A stretch of 6,814 nt of DNA from Treponema sp. (lineage in GTDB: Bacteria > Spirochaetota > Spirochaetia > Treponematales > Treponemataceae): positions 1-6,814 of the forward strand of contig JAITOJ010000131.1 of the NCBI GenBank assembly GCA_031290005.1. Direction: 5' to 3'. Below, piece by piece: positions 5,238 to 6,814 of this stretch. How positions within the stretch are numbered: the first letter of the stretch is position 1; the number at the start of each line of letters is the position of its first letter. The translations under genes and the position numbers were made by a program. Under the pieces are notes generated by a model. That model did no database searches. It was not told the origin of the DNA and was given only the letters and a program-made list of their open reading frames with translations.

Positions 5238-6131
5238 TCAACCTGCGGATTCGTCAATCTTCTGGGGCGGTAATTCCGGCGTAGCAACTGACGGGTGAGT
5301 AAGCTCAGTATACAGGGCGGAATTGGAAAGCAGCGCCTTGATAAGCGCAATCACCGACGCAATATAGTAGACCATATCAATTAAGGCGGACACCATGCCG
5401 GGCAGAGCCGTCTTGGTTTCAGGCACAACCAGCGCTCCGGCCTCGGCGGTAATGCCCAGAACGGATAAATCCGGCATAACCGGCGTAAAAAGCACGAAAT
5501 TCAGGACATACAGGCCAAGGGCAATAAGAAGGCTGATTCCGCCCGCGCGAAGACAAAGCTCCAGCAGATGCAGTTTGTGTCCGCGCATCAGGCGGGCACT
5601 TTTTTTAAACGCTTCCCGTGAGCGCATCTGTGGATTGGAGAACAGTTCCAGCCACACAAAAGCAAAGGGCAGCAGGGCAAGCAGGATACACACCCCATAG
5701 AACAGCATGGCCGTGAGGACCAACCGGGACAGGCCGGTCACCATGCCGGGAAACGCCCCGCGAAATGCCAGGGCAAATATCACGCACAGCAGACAGACTC
5801 CGCAGTCGATGGCGAAGAAGATGACCGCCGCGCCCCCCACCCGCCGAATGTCCCGAAACCCGGAAAACAGGTCGCCGATGATGGCCCGCCTGCGGGTATA
5901 GAGCTTGTACATGATAACTGAAAATCCGTACTGCACCAGCAGCAGAAAAATACCGGCAAGGATGAGCAAGGGCAGGGCGAACAGAGACGGCATAGTTTGC
6001 ACCAGGGCAAACACACAGAAGATAATCAGGATTTGGGAAATCAGCAGCACTCCGGTGGCAAACACTGCCCTGTAGGCGTTTGCCTTAAAACAGTGGTTTA
6101 TCCGCGCCGCAAGCGCGGCAGTGTCTTTCAT
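5238..6131 (-). CDS. DUF975-like integral membrane protein, six helices
   Basis: A 297-residue inner-membrane protein of unknown function. Six hydrophobic segments are visible at about 22-45, 50-75, 99-123, 136-164, 193-215 and 246-268. The loop between helices 4 and 5 contains SREAFKKSARLMRGHKLHL (171-189), which matches the signature of DUF975-type membrane proteins (several residues before a Ser, then lMkGhk before a helix). The positively charged loops at 78-98 and 170-187 should be cytoplasmic, which also places the N terminus and the polar C-terminal tail (270-297, Pro-rich) inside. It begins 20 nt after the clpX stop, with no clear ribosome binding site, and is followed after 19 nt by the exonuclease. 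A substrate for the adjacent Clp machinery is possible but there is no sequence evidence for it. Family call is moderately sure. Confidence 0.82.
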   Translation of the reverse strand: MKDTAALAARINHCFKANAYRAVFATGVLLISQILIIFCVFALVQTMPSLFALPLLILAGIFLLLVQYGFSVIMYKLYTRRRAIIGDLFSGFRDIRRVGGAAVIFFAIDCGVCLLCVIFALAFRGAFPGMVTGLSRLVLTAMLFYGVCILLALLPFAFVWLELFSNPQMRSREAFKKSARLMRGHKLHLLELCLRAGGISLLIALGLYVLNFVLFTPVMPDLSVLGITAEAGALVVPETKTALPGMVSALIDMVYYIASVIALIKALLSNSALYTELTHPSVATPELPPQKIDESAG

Positions 6132-6151
6132 AACCGGGATAGCCGCGCGCC

Positions 6152-6814
6152 TTACGCCGACTTTTTTTCCATCAGCAGGGATACGCTGGCCAGTTCCGCA
6201 CGGTTGACGATTTCCTCGGTGATGAGCAGGGACTGATGCCCGCCCAGGGACGGCACTTCAAACATGATATCCATCAAAAGCCGCTCCACAATGGCCCGCA
6301 GTCCCCGCGCTCCGGTCTTCTGCTTGATGGCGATTTCCGCGATGGCGTCGATGGCGCCTTCGGTAAACTCAATGTCCACATTGTCAATGGCGAAAGACGC
6401 CTGGTACTGCCGGACAATCGCGTTTTTTGGCTCCGTCAGAATCCGCCGGAGGTCGTCCTTGGACAAGTCCTTCAGGGCCACCGCCAGGGGCAGCCGCCCG
6501 ATAAGTTCCGGGATAAGGCCGAATTTCACCAGGTCGTCCGGGGTCACCTTGTTCAGCATCTCCATCTTTTCCTTGTCGCTGATACCGATGGACAGGGCTC
6601 CAAAGCCCACGCTCCGTTCGGCAACGCGGTTTTCAATCACCTTGTCCAGGCCCACGAACGCCCCGCCGCAGATGAACAGAATATTGGTGGTGTCGATGTC
6701 AAGCATTTCCTGATTCGGATGCTTACGGCCCCCCTGGGGCGGCACGCTGGCCTTGGTTCCCTCGATAATCTTGAGGAGCGCCTGCTGCACCCCTTCCCCG
6801 GACACGTCCCGGGT
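6152..6814 (-). CDS. clpX: ClpX, ATP-dependent Clp protease unfoldase (3' part)
   Basis: The last 220 residues of ClpX, the hexameric AAA+ unfoldase that recognises substrates and feeds them into the ClpP protease. The window edge removes the N-terminal zinc domain and Walker A and B; the visible part opens with TRDVSGEGVQQALLKI, so the GTG at 6805 is an internal Val codon, not a start. Counting from the edge: the RKH pore loop (30-32) in GGRKHPNQE, the ClpP-contacting loop (69-71), the arginine finger R107 in LIGRLP, and sensor 2 R170 in GARGLR. The ClpP-contact tripeptide reads VGF where IGF is usual, a conservative change. The C-terminal small domain is complete, so this is an ordinary intact gene end. 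Genes 20 nt downstream on the same strand are likely co-transcribed. Confidence 0.97.
   Translation of the reverse strand, partial: TRDVSGEGVQQALLKIIEGTKASVPPQGGRKHPNQEMLDIDTTNILFICGGAFVGLDKVIENRVAERSVGFGALSIGISDKEKMEMLNKVTPDDLVKFGLIPELIGRLPLAVALKDLSKDDLRRILTEPKNAIVRQYQASFAIDNVDIEFTEGAIDAIAEIAIKQKTGARGLRAIVERLLMDIMFEVPSLGGHQSLLITEEIVNRAELASVSLLMEKKSA

Noticed and set aside
3872..5284. A 470-codon plus-strand open frame antisense to lysS and the exonuclease
   Set aside because: It spans parts of three well-identified minus-strand genes and the gaps between them, shows no domain, and is rich in Val, Gly and Ala as expected from the mirrored codon bias of GC-rich genes.

Overview
The window looks like a chromosomal segment of a spirochaete, most likely a Treponema relative. 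The main evidence is a class I (archaeal-type) lysyl-tRNA synthetase, which among bacteria is typical of spirochaetes and some alphaproteobacteria. A DUF4143-type AAA ATPase, a family common in host-associated treponemes, agrees with this. The genus is an inference; no rRNA or other species marker is present.

Layout. Positions 1-365 hold no confidently identified gene. A strong leftward promoter (177-206) sits immediately before a reading frame that runs off the left edge; the same DNA can also be drawn as a branched RNA fold. From 366 the plus strand carries a short operon: an FmdB-type zinc-ribbon protein followed by a double-zinc-ribbon protein with a C-terminal membrane anchor. A separately promoted gene for an unrecognised acidic, helical protein follows (1019-1615). 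It converges, with only 10 bp between stops, on the minus-strand DUF4143 ATPase gene (1626-2936). Then, all on the minus strand and read right to left, come the 3' part of clpX (cut by the right edge), a six-helix DUF975-like membrane protein, a DnaQ-like DEDDh exonuclease, and class I lysyl-tRNA synthetase. The first three are closely spaced and probably co-transcribed. The synthetase has its own promoter-like sequence in the 42-bp gap before it.

Two regulatory patterns stand out. First, four promoter-like sequences (for the left-edge frame, the 1019 gene, the ATPase and the synthetase) have their -10 box only 6-9 nt before the ATG and no Shine-Dalgarno sequence, which predicts leaderless or nearly leaderless mRNAs. 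fmdB and the exonuclease, by contrast, have ordinary ribosome binding sites. Second, the ATPase promoter is a perfect sigma70 consensus and is overlaid by four copies of a CATAG-core element. Their centres are spaced 22, 33 and 33 bp apart, near-integral helical turns, and two copies form a large inverted repeat. This looks like an operator array that would hold a very strong promoter in check. The window contains no complete system I would call new; these regulatory arrangements and the unrecognised 198-residue protein are its most interesting content.
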